DNA from: Bacteroidales bacterium
GTDB lineage: Bacteria > Bacteroidota > Bacteroidia > Bacteroidales > VadinHA17
Direction: 5' to 3'
NCBI GenBank assembly: GCA_009877105.1
Contig: WXFD01000023.1
Location: forward strand, 1-64,000
DNA: 64,000 bases
Under the pieces are notes generated by a model. The model saw only the letters and a program-made list of their open reading frames with translations. It had not been told where the DNA came from and made no database searches. The position numbers and the translations under genes are program-made. Positions 43,512 through 53,115 of the stretch are shown piece by piece (position 1 is the first letter of the stretch; every line of letters begins with the position of its first letter).

Positions 43512-44183
43512 ATGACCCTTTATGCAGTGATCGTAGCCGGAGGTTCGGGAAAACGAATGGGCAGCGATATCCCGAAGCAATTCCTTGAACTCGGCGGAAA
43601 ACCCGTCCTGATGCATACTATAGAGAGATTCAGCGGTTTCAGCAGTGCAATCAGGATCATTGTAGTGCTTCCCGGCGATCAGCTTGCGATATGGCAATCC
43701 CTGGTGGCGGAATACTCATTCACAATTCCTCACATGACCGTCAGGGGGGGGTCCACAAGATTCTCATCGGTGAAGAATGGTCTTGAACTTGCAGACGGGG
43801 ATGGGCTTGTAGCCATACACGATGGTGTAAGACCCCTTGTTAGTACGGCGACAATCAGAAGATGCTTCGAAGCAGCAGAAAAATACGGCAATGCAGTCCC
43901 TGTTGTAAGTAATACGGGATCACTGAGGCTTCTGACCGGAAACGGCAGTATGGCTGTCAGCCGTCAGCATATAATGGTTGTACAGACACCCCAGGTATTC
44001 AGGACCGGTCTGATCAGGAATGCATACAGGCAGGACTATTGCGAAGAATTTACCGATGATGCCACGGTTCTTGAAAAAACAGGGATACCAATCCATCTGG
44101 TTGACGGAAACAGGGAGAACATAAAGATAACGAATCCGGAAGATATGTTGGTTGCGGCGGCACTCTTGCCGGTAATCAGCTGA
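43512..44183 (+). CDS. ispD: 2-C-methyl-D-erythritol 4-phosphate cytidylyltransferase
   Basis: The 223-residue enzyme of the MEP isoprenoid pathway: VIVAGGSGKRMGSDIPKQFLELGGKPVL (CTP site), VAIHDGVRPLV, DDATVLEKTGIP and NIKITNPEDM. It joins CTP and MEP to give CDP-methylerythritol. Most likely a single-function IspD, since no IspF part is attached. Confidence 0.95.
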   Translation: MTLYAVIVAGGSGKRMGSDIPKQFLELGGKPVLMHTIERFSGFSSAIRIIVVLPGDQLAIWQSLVAEYSFTIPHMTVRGGSTRFSSVKNGLELADGDGLVAIHDGVRPLVSTATIRRCFEAAEKYGNAVPVVSNTGSLRLLTGNGSMAVSRQHIMVVQTPQVFRTGLIRNAYRQDYCEEFTDDATVLEKTGIPIHLVDGNRENIKITNPEDMLVAAALLPVIS

Positions 44184-44224
44184 CGTTACCATTAATTAGT
44201 ATATTTGAACCTGTTAACATTTAC

Positions 44225-44983
44225 ATGATGAAAATCAGATATTTTCTTTTTATTGCATCCACGGTGTTTTTCACTTCATGCGCCGGACTGCAGACGGTTT
44301 TGCAATCCGGCGGAGCAGCTCCTCTTTCTGAAGAAGAGGTGATCAGGGGACTTAAGGAGGCTCTTTCTACCGGGGCAAGAAACTCTGCAGGTAAGCTTGC
44401 TGCGGAAAATGGTTACTATGGCGATGCCGCAGTAAGAATACTTCTTCCCGATGAGGCAAAAATTATAATCGACAATATCTCAAGGATCCCCGGAGGCGAC
44501 AGACTCGTTGAAGATGTAATTATTAAGATCAACAGGGCTGCGGAGGATGCAGCTAAGGAAGCCGCCCCCATCTTCCTGAACAGCATAGGCCAGATGACGA
44601 TTGGGGATGCATTTAATATATTAAGGGGATCAGACAATGCGGCAACAGCATATCTGAGGTCATCAACCTGGAAACCTTTATATGATCTTTACAAACCAAA
44701 GATCCGGAATTCGACGGAAAAGAAAATTGCCGGGAACATATCTGCAAAAGATTCCTGGGTTACTCTGACAGATAAGTGGAACACTTTTGCGAGTTCCATA
44801 CCCGGCAGGCTTGGCGGATTTAAAACAGTAAATGTCGATCTCGATGATTTCCTTACAACAAAGGCGCTTAATGGCTTGTTCCTGAAAATTGAAACAGAAG
44901 AACAGAAAATACGCAAAGATGTTTCGGCAAGGATCACTCCCCTCCTCAGACGTGTTTTCGGTACGCTCGATGTTAACCAGTAA
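44225..44983 (+). CDS. DUF4197 lipoprotein
   Basis: A lipoprotein signal (FTSCAGLQ; Cys about residue 19) is followed by the DUF4197 pattern: GLKEALSTGARNSAGKLA, NGYYGDAAVRILLPDEA, then helical IGDAFNILRGSDNAATAYLR and a C-terminal LDDFLTTKALNGLF. The family is widespread in Bacteroidota and Proteobacteria; its role is unknown. It is 42 bp after ispD. Confidence 0.9.
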   Translation: MMKIRYFLFIASTVFFTSCAGLQTVLQSGGAAPLSEEEVIRGLKEALSTGARNSAGKLAAENGYYGDAAVRILLPDEAKIIIDNISRIPGGDRLVEDVIIKINRAAEDAAKEAAPIFLNSIGQMTIGDAFNILRGSDNAATAYLRSSTWKPLYDLYKPKIRNSTEKKIAGNISAKDSWVTLTDKWNTFASSIPGRLGGFKTVNVDLDDFLTTKALNGLFLKIETEEQKIRKDVSARITPLLRRVFGTLDVNQ

Positions 44984-45001
44984 TAAACCATATTCCTCCA
45001 T

Positions 45002-46129
45002 ATGTTAGACAAAAAAGTAATTTCATTCAAGGGTCTGGAAGTGAAAATCACTGATCATGCCAATGATGACATACTCGGGATTCTTAACAAAACTGTTCTG
45101 GGCTCGGAAGGAGGACTGAGATACCAGCTTCGCAATATTCCATCGCGGATAGAGGAATACAGGGATAAAATCAGGTTTGTTTCGCTTTACAAAGCGGGCA
45201 GGATAACAGGTACCGTTGGCGCATGTTACAGGATAACAGGCCAGGGAATCCTGTGCTATCCGTCAACCTATATCAGATACCTTGCCTTCCAGTCCGGCTA
45301 CCAGGCGTACAGGATGACCAGGCAAAGGAGAAGGGATAGAACTCATTCAGTTAAGGATGATACTTTCAAGGAGAAAACCCTTGCCATATTCAGCAAGCCC
45401 GGTTTATTTGAATTTGCGGATTACAAGGCCGGAGACAAGCATATAATGTATGCATTTGTGGAAAGCATGAATGAGCGCTCGAAGAATATGGTCAGCCAGG
45501 CCGGATATGATCATATCCGTTCATTTCTTACTGTAACGTTCAGCAGGTTTTCACCAAAGACTGACAGCCGGGTATCGAAACTAACCGATCCCGGGAAAAA
45601 GGAAATGGAATTTCTGTTGTGCGACTATTACAGGAATTATTCGTTATTCAGTACTGATTATGTGTTTTACGGCGACAGGTACTATGTATTGAGGGAAGGC
45701 AGTGAAATAATTGCCGGTGTAAATGCAATGCCTTCATCCTTCAGGATTTATGAGATTCCCGGCGTTTGGGGATGGGTTATTATGAAAGTTCTGCCAAAGG
45801 TCCCTTACTTTAAAAGGCTTTTTTATCCTGAGGAATTCCGCCATCTTGTTTTTGATGCCATTTATTGCAAAAAGGGATATGAAGATTCCCTGGCTGATCT
45901 TTTTGAATCAGTCTGTGCTTCAGAAGGGTACAATACGGGATTGATCTGGCTCGACGACCGGAGTGATCTGTTCGACAAGCTGAGGTCAGGGGTTCGTATG
46001 GGAGCATTGAACCGCATGCTGAATGCAAAGCCCGGATTAGTTTATGCAAAATTTCTGAACCTGACGGAAAAAGAGAAGGAGGAGTTTTATGATGCGCCTG
46101 TATATATTTCGGGTTTCGACTTCTCCTGA
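45002..46129 (+). CDS. Unknown protein, possibly GNAT-like
   Basis: The 375-residue protein has no family that I can name. Stretches such as VSLYKAGRITGTVGACYRI and MNERSKNMVSQAGYDHIR resemble GNAT acetyltransferase strands and acyl-CoA-binding turns, and it may contain two such modules. There is no signal peptide. It starts 18 bp after the DUF4197 gene stop and is probably co-transcribed with it. Confidence 0.55.
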   Translation: MLDKKVISFKGLEVKITDHANDDILGILNKTVLGSEGGLRYQLRNIPSRIEEYRDKIRFVSLYKAGRITGTVGACYRITGQGILCYPSTYIRYLAFQSGYQAYRMTRQRRRDRTHSVKDDTFKEKTLAIFSKPGLFEFADYKAGDKHIMYAFVESMNERSKNMVSQAGYDHIRSFLTVTFSRFSPKTDSRVSKLTDPGKKEMEFLLCDYYRNYSLFSTDYVFYGDRYYVLREGSEIIAGVNAMPSSFRIYEIPGVWGWVIMKVLPKVPYFKRLFYPEEFRHLVFDAIYCKKGYEDSLADLFESVCASEGYNTGLIWLDDRSDLFDKLRSGVRMGALNRMLNAKPGLVYAKFLNLTEKEKEEFYDAPVYISGFDFS

Positions 46130-46178
46130 TCCGACTAATAATAAATATATATAAACAATTAAATCAGACTTTTTAATT

Positions 46179-47618
46179 ATGAAATCAGTTACATGGCTGT
46201 TTTTCTTGTTGTTATTTTTTTCACAGCCGGTTTTTTCCCAGGATGGTGAGGAAAGGTATGTGCCGGAAACGGATCCCATGGTCCTTGAAAAACTTGAGCA
46301 ATGGCAGGATCTGAAGTTCGGCCTGCTGATGCACTGGGGTCCTTACAGCCAGTGGGGCATAGTGGAATCGTGGTCGATCTGTGCGGAGGATGAAGGCTGG
46401 TGCAGGCGTAACGATCCGGATTATGTCAGGTACAAGAAGAATTATGAGAATCTTCAGACAACGTTCAACCCGGTCAACTTTGAGCCGGCCAGATGGGCCA
46501 GGGCCGCAAGGAACGCAGGAATGAGATATGTAGTTTTTACAACCAAACACCATGACGGATTTTGCATGTTTGATACCAAACTTACCGATTACAGGATCAC
46601 AAACAACAAAACACCGTTTCATTCCGACAGCCGGTCGAATATTACCCGCGAGATCTTCAATGCCTTCAGGCATGAAAATATGTGGGTGGGAGCCTATTTT
46701 TCAAAGCCCGACTGGCATTCCGAATTTTACTGGTGGCCCAATTTTGCCACGCCCGACAGGAATGTAAATTACAGTATTAAAGCATATCCTGACCGTTGGG
46801 AGGCCTTTGTAAAGTATACTCATGGACAGATAATGGAGCTGCTGGGAGGTGACTATGGCAAGGTCGATATCTTATGGCTCGATGGTGGCTGGGTTCAAAA
46901 GCAGAAGGATGAGGAGATACTCAGGAGTATTATATCGAAGGACTATAAATTTACCCGGGTTCAGAGCCAGGATATCAGGATGGATGAGCTGGTAGCTAGG
47001 GCCAGGGAGAAGCAGCCCGGTTTGATTGTGGTTGACAGGGCCGTTTACGGCAGGAATCAGAATTATCTGACGCCGGAGAACAGGGTTCCGGAAAGGGCCC
47101 TTCCTTATCCCTGGGAATCGTGTATCATTGCGGGCGGCGGCTGGTCATGGGTACCTGATGCCAAATACATGTCGGGAAGGGAGGCTGTTCAGATGCTGGT
47201 GGATATTGTTGCCAAGGGCGGCAATCTCTTGTTGAACATAGCTCCCGGACCTCTCGGACAATGGCACGAAGAAGCATACAAGCTGCTCGACGACATTGGC
47301 GGGTGGATGAAGATTAACAGTGAGGCTGTATACGGTACCAGGGCACTTGCCCCCTATAAGGAGGGGAAAATCTGCATTTCGCAAAAAGGAAGGAATACCA
47401 TTTATCTTTATTATATGGCTGATGAAGGTGAGACAATGCCTTCAACAGTCGGGATGAGCACATTTTCGTTGCCAGCGGGAGCAAAGGTTGAAATGGTTGG
47501 AAAGGGAACATCCCTGAGATGGCAGGGGAACGGCAGCGGTTTTACTGTTTACATTCCCGAATCTGTCAGAAAGTCACCCCCATCAAAATACGTGTGGGTG
47601 ATGAAAGTGACATATTGA
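46179..47618 (+). CDS. Secreted alpha-L-fucosidase, GH29
   Basis: A signal peptide (MKSVTWLFFLLLFF, cleaved near FSQ) precedes a GH29 catalytic domain: FGLLMHWGPYSQWG, TTKHHDGFCMFDTKLTDY, VDILWLDGGW (Asp nucleophile) and GGNLLLNIAPGPLG. It releases alpha-linked L-fucose in the periplasm or outside. Plant, animal or host-glycan fucose is a possible substrate source. No other fucose genes are near. Confidence 0.93.
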   Translation: MKSVTWLFFLLLFFSQPVFSQDGEERYVPETDPMVLEKLEQWQDLKFGLLMHWGPYSQWGIVESWSICAEDEGWCRRNDPDYVRYKKNYENLQTTFNPVNFEPARWARAARNAGMRYVVFTTKHHDGFCMFDTKLTDYRITNNKTPFHSDSRSNITREIFNAFRHENMWVGAYFSKPDWHSEFYWWPNFATPDRNVNYSIKAYPDRWEAFVKYTHGQIMELLGGDYGKVDILWLDGGWVQKQKDEEILRSIISKDYKFTRVQSQDIRMDELVARAREKQPGLIVVDRAVYGRNQNYLTPENRVPERALPYPWESCIIAGGGWSWVPDAKYMSGREAVQMLVDIVAKGGNLLLNIAPGPLGQWHEEAYKLLDDIGGWMKINSEAVYGTRALAPYKEGKICISQKGRNTIYLYYMADEGETMPSTVGMSTFSLPAGAKVEMVGKGTSLRWQGNGSGFTVYIPESVRKSPPSKYVWVMKVTY

Positions 47619-47651
47619 ACAGGGCAGAGCACCATATAACAATAAAAGTAT

Positions 47652-47659
47652 TATTTTTG
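47652..47659 (+). promoter_or_regulatory. -7 box of tRNA-Val
   Basis: TATTTTTG fits the Bacteroidota -7 consensus TAnnTTTG and ends 10 bases before the first base of the tRNA, a normal spacing. A strong -33 box is not evident. Confidence 0.6.
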
Positions 47660-47669
47660 CCGCAGAAAT

Positions 47670-47744
47670 GGGTTGTTAGCTCAGTTGGTTTAGAGCATTA
47701 CCTTGACAGGGTAGGGGTCACTGGTTCGAATCCAGTACAACCCA
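47670..47744 (+). tRNA. tRNA-Val (GAC)
   Basis: A complete cloverleaf: acceptor GGGTTGT with ACAACCC, D arm, anticodon loop TTGACAG on stem TTACC/GGTAG, T arm CTGG-TTCGAAT-CCAG and discriminator A. The anticodon is GAC (Val). CCA is not encoded. Confidence 0.95.
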
Positions 47745-47826
47745 CAAGAGCCGCAGGATTTTTGCCGTCTTGCATCGCCATGCAGGAGATGATGATATAA
47801 AAGTAACGGTAAATACCGGAGTATTT

Positions 47827-48390
47827 CTAGAAAGTTTCCATTCCCTTGAACACCTTTGAATTGTCAATCGTCAGAAGATGACCGTCCCATGTCAGCCGGC
47901 CGCTTCTGGAACCTGATATTTCAGCCGTTGCTCTGTTTTCAGGATTTACGGTCAAAAAGACATTGTAGGTACCCAGTTTGGTTTGGATGTTGAATGAAAC
48001 CTTATGAGTTAAACTTCTCTTATCCCTTGTAACTTTCCAGGAGCTCACAATACCTTCCGCCGTAACACCTCCAACTCCGTTGTATCCGGTCCTGAAATCA
48101 TTACCTGTTTGAAGGATACCGGATTCTCCGTTGATCTTAATGAAATTAATACGTGATGCGACGGCAATGCGGTCTCCCATCTGGTTCTGAAGAAAATCTG
48201 CTTCAAGAACAAATTTTCTCCCGGTAATAAGCGAATCAAGGATCCTGTAGTTTTCTGCCAGCATGGCTTTTCTCGCCTCCTTCTTGTCCTGGCGGCTCAG
48301 TTTAATCTCCTGTGACCATAAGCTTATGGGAAGTATGAAAAATACCGCAAGGAGGAGGAGGCTTATTTTGTGTGATATCATTGTTTTCAT
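47827..48390 (-). CDS. DUF4251 domain protein
   Basis: The 187-residue protein has a signal peptide (about MKTMISHKISLLLLAVFFILP, ending near LWSQ) and the DUF4251 body (LDSLITGRKFVLEADF, then KVSFNIQTKLGTYNVFLTV, then ends GRLTWDGHLLTIDNSK). Family common in Bacteroidota, function unknown; predicted periplasmic. It is preceded by about 170 bp without a gene. Confidence 0.88.
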   Translation of the reverse strand: MKTMISHKISLLLLAVFFILPISLWSQEIKLSRQDKKEARKAMLAENYRILDSLITGRKFVLEADFLQNQMGDRIAVASRINFIKINGESGILQTGNDFRTGYNGVGGVTAEGIVSSWKVTRDKRSLTHKVSFNIQTKLGTYNVFLTVNPENRATAEISGSRSGRLTWDGHLLTIDNSKVFKGMETF

Positions 48391-48561
48391 ACGTATTTGA
48401 ATTTTAATTTACTGCTCTGATGGAATCCGCATGCTTGAAAAATATACTAATACGTGTTTGAGTATTTAAAACCTGCGGGTTTCATTTTCTTCTTTACTTA
48501 CAAAGCAAAAAACATACCACACTGGCGGGGTCCGATTTGCGGATAGTTGATTTGCAACTGA

Positions 48562-49560
48562 TTAAATGCTGATCGCGTTTTTTCTGATGTAATCGGTCAT
48601 GCCCTGGTCATTTGATCCGAAATAGCGGAATTTTTCGGCCCATTCAAGGCCGTATTTTTCTCCGGTTTTCCTGTCGGACGGGATCCCTCTTATTGATTCT
48701 GAAAATTGGTCGAGCATGAAGTTCTTTATATAATTGAAATCAGCTGTTCTGTCGTCATTTCCGAGGATTGGCAGCCGTTTTCCCTCTGCTGCCAGCCTCC
48801 GGCGAAGCAATGAACCAGTCCTTCCTCCTCCTCCCTGGGATACTACGGCCATGTTTGCCTCAACCTTTTTGTCGATAAAATTGCCAATATCGACAATCCT
48901 GTTCACTATCTGGGGACCTCTTGCGTAATAATATCTTTCAATAACCGGATGAGGCTCCACCACTTCCAGCTGTTCCGGATAATCGGTGTTCATACCCGCC
49001 ATCCAGCGGGCAGCTTCAACTGCCCTGGCAGTTACGTAATGGTCGGGATTCTCTTCGTAGTGGTCCCACGGATCGAAACTGACAACAGTATCAACTTTGA
49101 GAAGACGGAACAGGAAAATGAGCCTGCCCTTGATTTCCTGGATATTGTATTCGTCCATCCGGTGATTGCGGTAGCCCAGGTCATACACCTTCTTAAATCC
49201 CATAACCTTTGCAAAGGCTTCGTTTGAAACCTCGTTGTTAAGCACTCTTTCCCCGATACTGTCACCTGCTCCGGCAGCATCATCGTTGGTGGTCCTGATA
49301 AGGTAGCCGGTGTAGCCTTCATGCATCAGCTTGGCAACCGTTCCGGCGGCATAGTATGCTATGTCGTCACAATGGGGCTGTATAACTGCCAGTACCTTCC
49401 CTTCATGAGGGCGTCCGGCAAGGGGCTTTTCAATAAATACTTCCTCCCCTTCAGGCAAGGATCCTGCCGGTGATTCCGTACCCTTTGATGAAAAGGCAGC
49501 AGCCGGCATTGCCAAACCCCCGGCGATAATACTTTTTTCAAAGAAATCTCTTCGTTTCAT
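48562..49560 (-). CDS. PIG-L family deacetylase, Tat-like signal
   Basis: I start at MKRRDFFEKSIIAGG, a twin-arginine-type signal (RRDFF). The mature protein has the PIG-L motif PHCDDIAYYAAGT (HxDD) and the late zinc His in EENPDHYVTARAVE. It probably removes acyl or acetyl groups from a glycan in the periplasm, unlike the cytoplasmic PIG-L enzyme at 38.4 kb. Upstream 135 bp lies the YncE-phosphoesterase gene on the same strand. Confidence 0.88.
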   Translation of the reverse strand: MKRRDFFEKSIIAGGLAMPAAAFSSKGTESPAGSLPEGEEVFIEKPLAGRPHEGKVLAVIQPHCDDIAYYAAGTVAKLMHEGYTGYLIRTTNDDAAGAGDSIGERVLNNEVSNEAFAKVMGFKKVYDLGYRNHRMDEYNIQEIKGRLIFLFRLLKVDTVVSFDPWDHYEENPDHYVTARAVEAARWMAGMNTDYPEQLEVVEPHPVIERYYYARGPQIVNRIVDIGNFIDKKVEANMAVVSQGGGGRTGSLLRRRLAAEGKRLPILGNDDRTADFNYIKNFMLDQFSESIRGIPSDRKTGEKYGLEWAEKFRYFGSNDQGMTDYIRKNAISI

Positions 49561-49724
49561 ATACTGTGTGTTAGTGATTAATTCTTTCAATAAGTGAGTG
49601 AAAGGAATAATAATTAAAGATTATTTTCAGGCGATGCGCTTTTGTTTGCTCCACTGGCGTAAAATAAGATCCGTCAGATTCACCGGTTCCGGATGAAGGG
49701 TACTTAAAAGGCTGATTAAACATT

Positions 49725-52181
49725 TCAGTCTTCATCCTTCTGCAGGTCCGGTATGAAAAATGCAGCCCTCACGGTGGGCGGACATGGAGAATCCAGTCCC
49801 TTGACCGCCCTCCATATAATTTCATTGAAAAGAAAGTCGTTTATCCGGTCCTCGGCTGTGAAATCAAGCTGCTCGCTCGCTTTTTGCCAGGGGTTTTCCG
49901 CAAGGTTTACTTCATCGAGATCCACAAGGCATGATTTTACCTTAAATGGAGGATGATCAGGGCTGCTGTTCATGCATCTCCAGCGTGGTGTGGCGGCAGC
50001 ATCATATTGAGTCATAGGCGGGAGGCCGAGAATAAGCTCCATTGTTTTCAGTAGGGAAGCGGTTGTATAAGGTGTATGATCCACAAATCCTTGTTTCACA
50101 TATCCTCCTGCAATATATGCTGTGCTTCGGTGTGCATCCACATGATCGGGGCCATTCTGGGCATCATCTTCCACAATGATTATCAGGGTTTCCTTCCAGA
50201 TGGGGCTGTGGCTCAGATAGTCAACGAACAATCCTGTGGCCAGGTCATTGTCGGCAACCTGTGCAAAGGGAGTTGGCATATTCAGGCTAAGCCCCATGGT
50301 GTGATCGTTAATGAATCTGATTGTATTGAACTGAGGGACCGCATTTATTGCCAGAAGCGAATCAAAATCCTGTTTCCATTCACGAAATCTGACGGTATCG
50401 CGGATGGTCTGGATCCAGGGTGTGAAATTCCTGCAGAAATGATCCTTTAAAACCGGTATGGTCGGTTCCCTGTCGTTTCCAATGAATTCTCCGTAAGTGC
50501 GGTAGCTTACGCCGTATTTTTTGCACTGGTCCCACAGATATATTTTATTATTTGCAATTTCACGTGCTCCTTCGCCCGGGTAGCCTCCTCCTCTTCCACC
50601 GTAGCTTGTCGGCCAGTTTTTCTCGAGGTAGTCGGTGGCATATGCACCCATTGTCCAGCTGTGTCCGTCAGCACTGACCTCACCGTTGACATAGAAATTG
50701 TCAAGGAGGACAAACTCGCGGGCCAGGGCATGCTGATTGGGCGTAATGTTTTCTCCAAACAGTACCAGCGAGGGGTCGCCGTTCCCTTCGGGCATGTCGC
50801 CGAGTACCTGGTCATATGTACGGTTTTCCTTGATTACGTAGAAAATGTATTTAATGGGAGAGGGGTCACCCACTTTCAGGGGTATAGGATTGCCTTCAGG
50901 CGTATCTGCGGCCAGCAGTTCGTTCTCCTTGCTGTAGGGGGTGTTGTTGTAAACGGCCCTCGTAAATATTTTCATCTGTTTTTCATCAGGGATAGAGATC
51001 AGGCTCATGGTACCTTTGAACAGGCCTCCGATATACTGAACTTCAACGGCCTGCACCTTTCCTCCTGCCTGGTAAATTACCTCTGTATCCTTCCTGGCAG
51101 GATTTGGCCCGTACGGATTGGCCATGGAGGTAACACCTTTTCCGTTACTGACAAGGATTTTATCATTCACAACCCTGACGCATGTCGGATACCATGCTGT
51201 CGGGATAAATCCTTTGCCTCTGCTTTCACCGGGCTGCGATACATCGAAAACGGCAAGACAGTTGTTATCGGCATTTGCAATGAACAAGGTGTTTCCGTCT
51301 TCATCCAGGGCTACACTGTTTGTTGTAGATCCGGCAGGTGATTCGGGATAGAGTGCAGTGTTGAGGGTTTCAATTACCTTCATCTGCCGGGTGTCAATGA
51401 CTGACACACTGTTGTCGTTGGCATTTGCCACGTAAAGATAATGGCCGTTATGACTGATGCACATGTCGTTGGGATTGTCACCGACAGGAACCGACCCCGT
51501 GATCCTGTCGGCAAACGTGTCATAAACAATTATCTTGTCACATCCCCAGCATGAGGCATATAAGGTCCGGCGGTCGGGTGAAAGTATACAGGTATATCCC
51601 TCGCCTCCCAGGGGATGAACCGAAATGACGGATCTGAGGCGCGTATCAATCACATAAAGGGAGTTGTTTTCCTTGGTGACGGCATAAAGGCGGTTTCTTG
51701 AATCGTCAGGGGCAATTCCTGCAATAGAGATTTTCTCCGGCCATGGTTCACCTGTTTTAATTGTGTCAGGGTTAACAAGCTTGTTGCGCTTCACTGAATA
51801 CCTGATAATGAAGTTGTCGTTGCCACCTGACGCATAAAGATATTTTCCGTCATCGGAAAAGGCCAGCCCCAGCCATGATTTCCCTATTTCAGTCTCATAG
51901 CAGGAACTTCCCTTTTTAATGTTTATGAGCTGAATTGTCTGGGTGCTCTGTCCGTTGTTTGTGACGGCAGCAAGCTTCCTGTCAGGAGAAACCGCAATGT
52001 TGAGCGGAAGGTCGCCAAGAGGAATAAGTTTTCCGACCGGAGTCAGATGCCAGCCGTTGGGAAGGGAGACGCGCTTTGCTTCAATCTCTTCGGGGGTCTG
52101 TCCATGAAGGTTGAAAAGCATTGCATTAATGACTGCCGCTGTGAGCAGGCAGAAAAACCTGACGATAAAATCAGCCTTCAT
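49725..52181 (-). CDS. YncE-type beta-propeller fused to alkaline-phosphatase-like phosphoesterase
   Basis: An 818-residue, probably exported protein. The N-terminal part is a YVTN-like beta-propeller (repeats such as LNIAVSPDRKLAAVTNNGQ, YLYVANANDNSVSVIDTRQ). The C-terminal part is a phosphoesterase of the alkaline phosphatase superfamily (FYVIKENRTYDQVLGDMP, SADGHSWTMGAYATDYLEKNW, then VVEDDAQNGPDHVD), as in the bifunctional YncE/phosphoesterase family. A phosphodiester of a lipid or teichoic acid is a possible substrate. Its start overlaps the end of the lipid kinase gene by 11 bp, which suggests a shared lipid-phosphate theme. Confidence 0.87.
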   Translation of the reverse strand: MKADFIVRFFCLLTAAVINAMLFNLHGQTPEEIEAKRVSLPNGWHLTPVGKLIPLGDLPLNIAVSPDRKLAAVTNNGQSTQTIQLINIKKGSSCYETEIGKSWLGLAFSDDGKYLYASGGNDNFIIRYSVKRNKLVNPDTIKTGEPWPEKISIAGIAPDDSRNRLYAVTKENNSLYVIDTRLRSVISVHPLGGEGYTCILSPDRRTLYASCWGCDKIIVYDTFADRITGSVPVGDNPNDMCISHNGHYLYVANANDNSVSVIDTRQMKVIETLNTALYPESPAGSTTNSVALDEDGNTLFIANADNNCLAVFDVSQPGESRGKGFIPTAWYPTCVRVVNDKILVSNGKGVTSMANPYGPNPARKDTEVIYQAGGKVQAVEVQYIGGLFKGTMSLISIPDEKQMKIFTRAVYNNTPYSKENELLAADTPEGNPIPLKVGDPSPIKYIFYVIKENRTYDQVLGDMPEGNGDPSLVLFGENITPNQHALAREFVLLDNFYVNGEVSADGHSWTMGAYATDYLEKNWPTSYGGRGGGYPGEGAREIANNKIYLWDQCKKYGVSYRTYGEFIGNDREPTIPVLKDHFCRNFTPWIQTIRDTVRFREWKQDFDSLLAINAVPQFNTIRFINDHTMGLSLNMPTPFAQVADNDLATGLFVDYLSHSPIWKETLIIIVEDDAQNGPDHVDAHRSTAYIAGGYVKQGFVDHTPYTTASLLKTMELILGLPPMTQYDAAATPRWRCMNSSPDHPPFKVKSCLVDLDEVNLAENPWQKASEQLDFTAEDRINDFLFNEIIWRAVKGLDSPCPPTVRAAFFIPDLQKDED

Positions 52182-53076
52182 TTGTAAAATATTTGGTTTT
52201 CAATACTTTGAGAGCACCTTTTCTGACCCTGATGACCGTCTTGCCTGTTATTTCCACAGGTTCTCCGTCAACATGGAATCTTGTTTCCTCCGAGGATATG
52301 GTTATCTTCCTGTCTGTTTTAAGTGTCCTTACATATTTCGACCTGTTTATGGATTTGGTGAACAGGCGGAAGATGAAGACGGGAAAAAGATATCTGGGGA
52401 ATGGTCGTATCAGGACAAGGTCGATTTTGCCATCGGTAGGAGAAGCTCCGGGGGCAATATATGCCCTGTTCCCGAACTGGCGGGTGTTGGCTATTGTGAG
52501 TAGAAAAAGGTCTTCCGAAAGTGTCCATTCCCCTTCAATTTCAATGTTTACCCTGAAAGGTTTAAGGCTGAAGAAGTTTTTCAGGGTTAACCGCACGTAC
52601 GCCCAGAATCCCCGTCTTTTAAGGCGGTCGAATGAGTGCGCGACAAAGCTGTCGAGGCCAATACCGGCCACATTGAGGCAGAGCAGGTCATTTATTTCAA
52701 TCACGTCGACCAGGATATTTTCATTTTGTTCGATATCCTGAAGGAGGGAGCGGATTGAAGGTTTGAAGCCGAGTTCCTTTGCAAAACCGTTGCCTGAACC
52801 TATGGGAAGGACTCCGAGCGATTTATCCGTTCCGATCAGTTTTGTTGCAATCGTATGTACCGTTCCGTCGCCTCCTGCAGCAATGAATATATCGTAAAGG
52901 TCGAAATTCTGCCTTATCAGGGTTCCGGATTCGTCAATGCTGAGTGATTTGCACCAGGCCAGCTTGTTCCTACGGCGTTTAAGTTCCTTAGAGATTATGG
53001 TCTTCACAGGAGGAATGCCGGCAAAAGGGTTGAGAATAAAAAGGGCTTTATTGCTCTTTTGTTGATGATCCATCAT
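52171..53076 (-). CDS. Diacylglycerol/lipid kinase family protein
   Basis: The 301-residue DagK-type protein shows the ATP site NPFAG near the start, AAGGDGTVHTIATKL (GGDGT) and LGVLPIGSGNGFAKELG. It phosphorylates diacylglycerol or a related lipid at the membrane. Same strand and overlapping with the phosphoesterase gene; the DedA-ATP-grasp gene lies 39 bp upstream, so the three may be one operon. Confidence 0.9.
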   Translation of the reverse strand: MMDHQQKSNKALFILNPFAGIPPVKTIISKELKRRRNKLAWCKSLSIDESGTLIRQNFDLYDIFIAAGGDGTVHTIATKLIGTDKSLGVLPIGSGNGFAKELGFKPSIRSLLQDIEQNENILVDVIEINDLLCLNVAGIGLDSFVAHSFDRLKRRGFWAYVRLTLKNFFSLKPFRVNIEIEGEWTLSEDLFLLTIANTRQFGNRAYIAPGASPTDGKIDLVLIRPFPRYLFPVFIFRLFTKSINRSKYVRTLKTDRKITISSEETRFHVDGEPVEITGKTVIRVRKGALKVLKTKYFTNEG

Positions 53077-53115
53077 TAAACAGCTGGCAAATCAGAGTAA
53101 ATTTATTAAAAAAAG

